The notes under the pieces are model-generated. The model was not told the origin of the DNA. It saw only the letters and a list, made by a program, of their open reading frames with translations, and did no database searches. 22,792 nucleotides of DNA, taken from the NCBI GenBank assembly GCA_041483175.1, contig JBGPFD010000033.1:1-22792 (forward strand), in the 5' to 3' direction. This document shows, piece by piece, positions 22,761 through 22,792 of this stretch. The stretch comes from Gp7-AA10 sp041483175 (lineage in GTDB: Bacteria; Acidobacteriota; Thermoanaerobaculia; Gp7-AA8). A program made the position numbers and the translations under genes. Position 1 is the stretch's first letter. Every line of letters begins with the position of its first letter.

Positions 22761-22792
22761 TCAGAGCTCCGGTTCGCGTCCGGTGAGCTGCC
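22761..22792 (-). CDS. 3' end of a minus-strand gene, tentatively SAICAR synthase
   Basis: Only the last nine or ten codons lie in the window (stop TGA at 22763-22761). The first tandem copy shows what the next codons should be. The C-terminal sequence, with DKYVTAYWQLTGREPEL, resembles the end of phosphoribosylaminoimidazole-succinocarboxamide synthase (PurC), which often ends in a (D/E)KY..AY..LTG pattern. This would fit with nucleotide synthesis genes nearby. The assignment rests on about 20 residues and is tentative. Confidence 0.4.
   Translation of the reverse strand, partial: QLTGREPEL

Larger units (their letters stand above)
22562..22792. repeat. 133-bp tandem duplication, second copy cut by the window end
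   Basis: Bases 22562-22659 are identical over 98 positions to 22695-22792, giving a period of 133 bases. Each unit starts with a GC-rich double hairpin (GTGGGACCGGC..GCGCTAC, first copy about 22570-22621) and then contains the 3' end of a minus-strand reading frame. The second copy runs off the window. Confidence 0.9.

Noticed and set aside
22562..22792. Possible CRISPR or phage-type repeat array
   Set aside because: There are only two units with a 133-bp period, self-complementary stems and coding remnants, and no spacer pattern or cas genes.

Overview
The window is a high-GC bacterial segment that is almost fully coding. Nearly all genes are on the + strand, except an M23 peptidase gene and a partial gene at the right edge. 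The organism is probably an uncultured Acidobacteriota-like bacterium. That guess rests on gene content and style only: PyrR-PyrB-PyrC cluster, DUF1972-type glycosyltransferase, animal-type PLP decarboxylase, type IV pilus ATPase, QueF, and many short palindromic repeats between genes. No rRNA or other phylogenetic marker is present, so the taxonomy is an inference.

Positions 1-10689 form the end of a surface or exopolysaccharide locus. It runs: a partial C-terminal domain protein, a GT-C membrane protein, GT2, GT4-like, GT2, GT2 and a DUF1972-type GT4, each start overlapping the previous stop. After a hairpin-containing gap come a WbaP/WcaJ-type priming sugar-phosphate transferase, a small membrane-anchored protein and a second GT-C-like membrane protein. 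Together they would load a first sugar onto undecaprenyl phosphate and extend it. No flippase, polymerase, chain-length regulator or export gene is visible in the window.

Positions 10661-14829 hold a PLP-dependent (aromatic-type) amino acid decarboxylase, a degenerate nucleotidyltransferase-fold protein, ribonuclease D and thioredoxin reductase. The first three are joined by ATGA-type overlaps. At 15070-15945 (-) is an anchored, coiled-coil LytM/M23 cell-wall peptidase with a canonical promoter.

Positions 16211-19231 are the pyrimidine cluster pyrR-pyrB-pyrC, with a different palindromic repeat in each gap. Positions 19444-22569 carry a PilT/PilU-type retraction ATPase with an added coiled-coil tail, queF (queuosine pathway) and an LCAT-like alpha/beta hydrolase. 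The window ends in a 133-bp tandem duplication that copies a GC-rich hairpin together with the 3' end of a minus-strand gene, tentatively purC.

The most unusual signals are these: a palindromic intergenic-type repeat inserted in frame in a glycosyltransferase; a 60-bp island of 23% GC inside another glycosyltransferase; a dispersed repeat supplying the C-terminal tail of the nucleotidyltransferase-like protein; the PilT/U-coiled-coil fusion; and a perfect -10 box placed for a leaderless transcript of that ATPase. I found no CRISPR array, prophage, transposase or clearly new multi-gene system.
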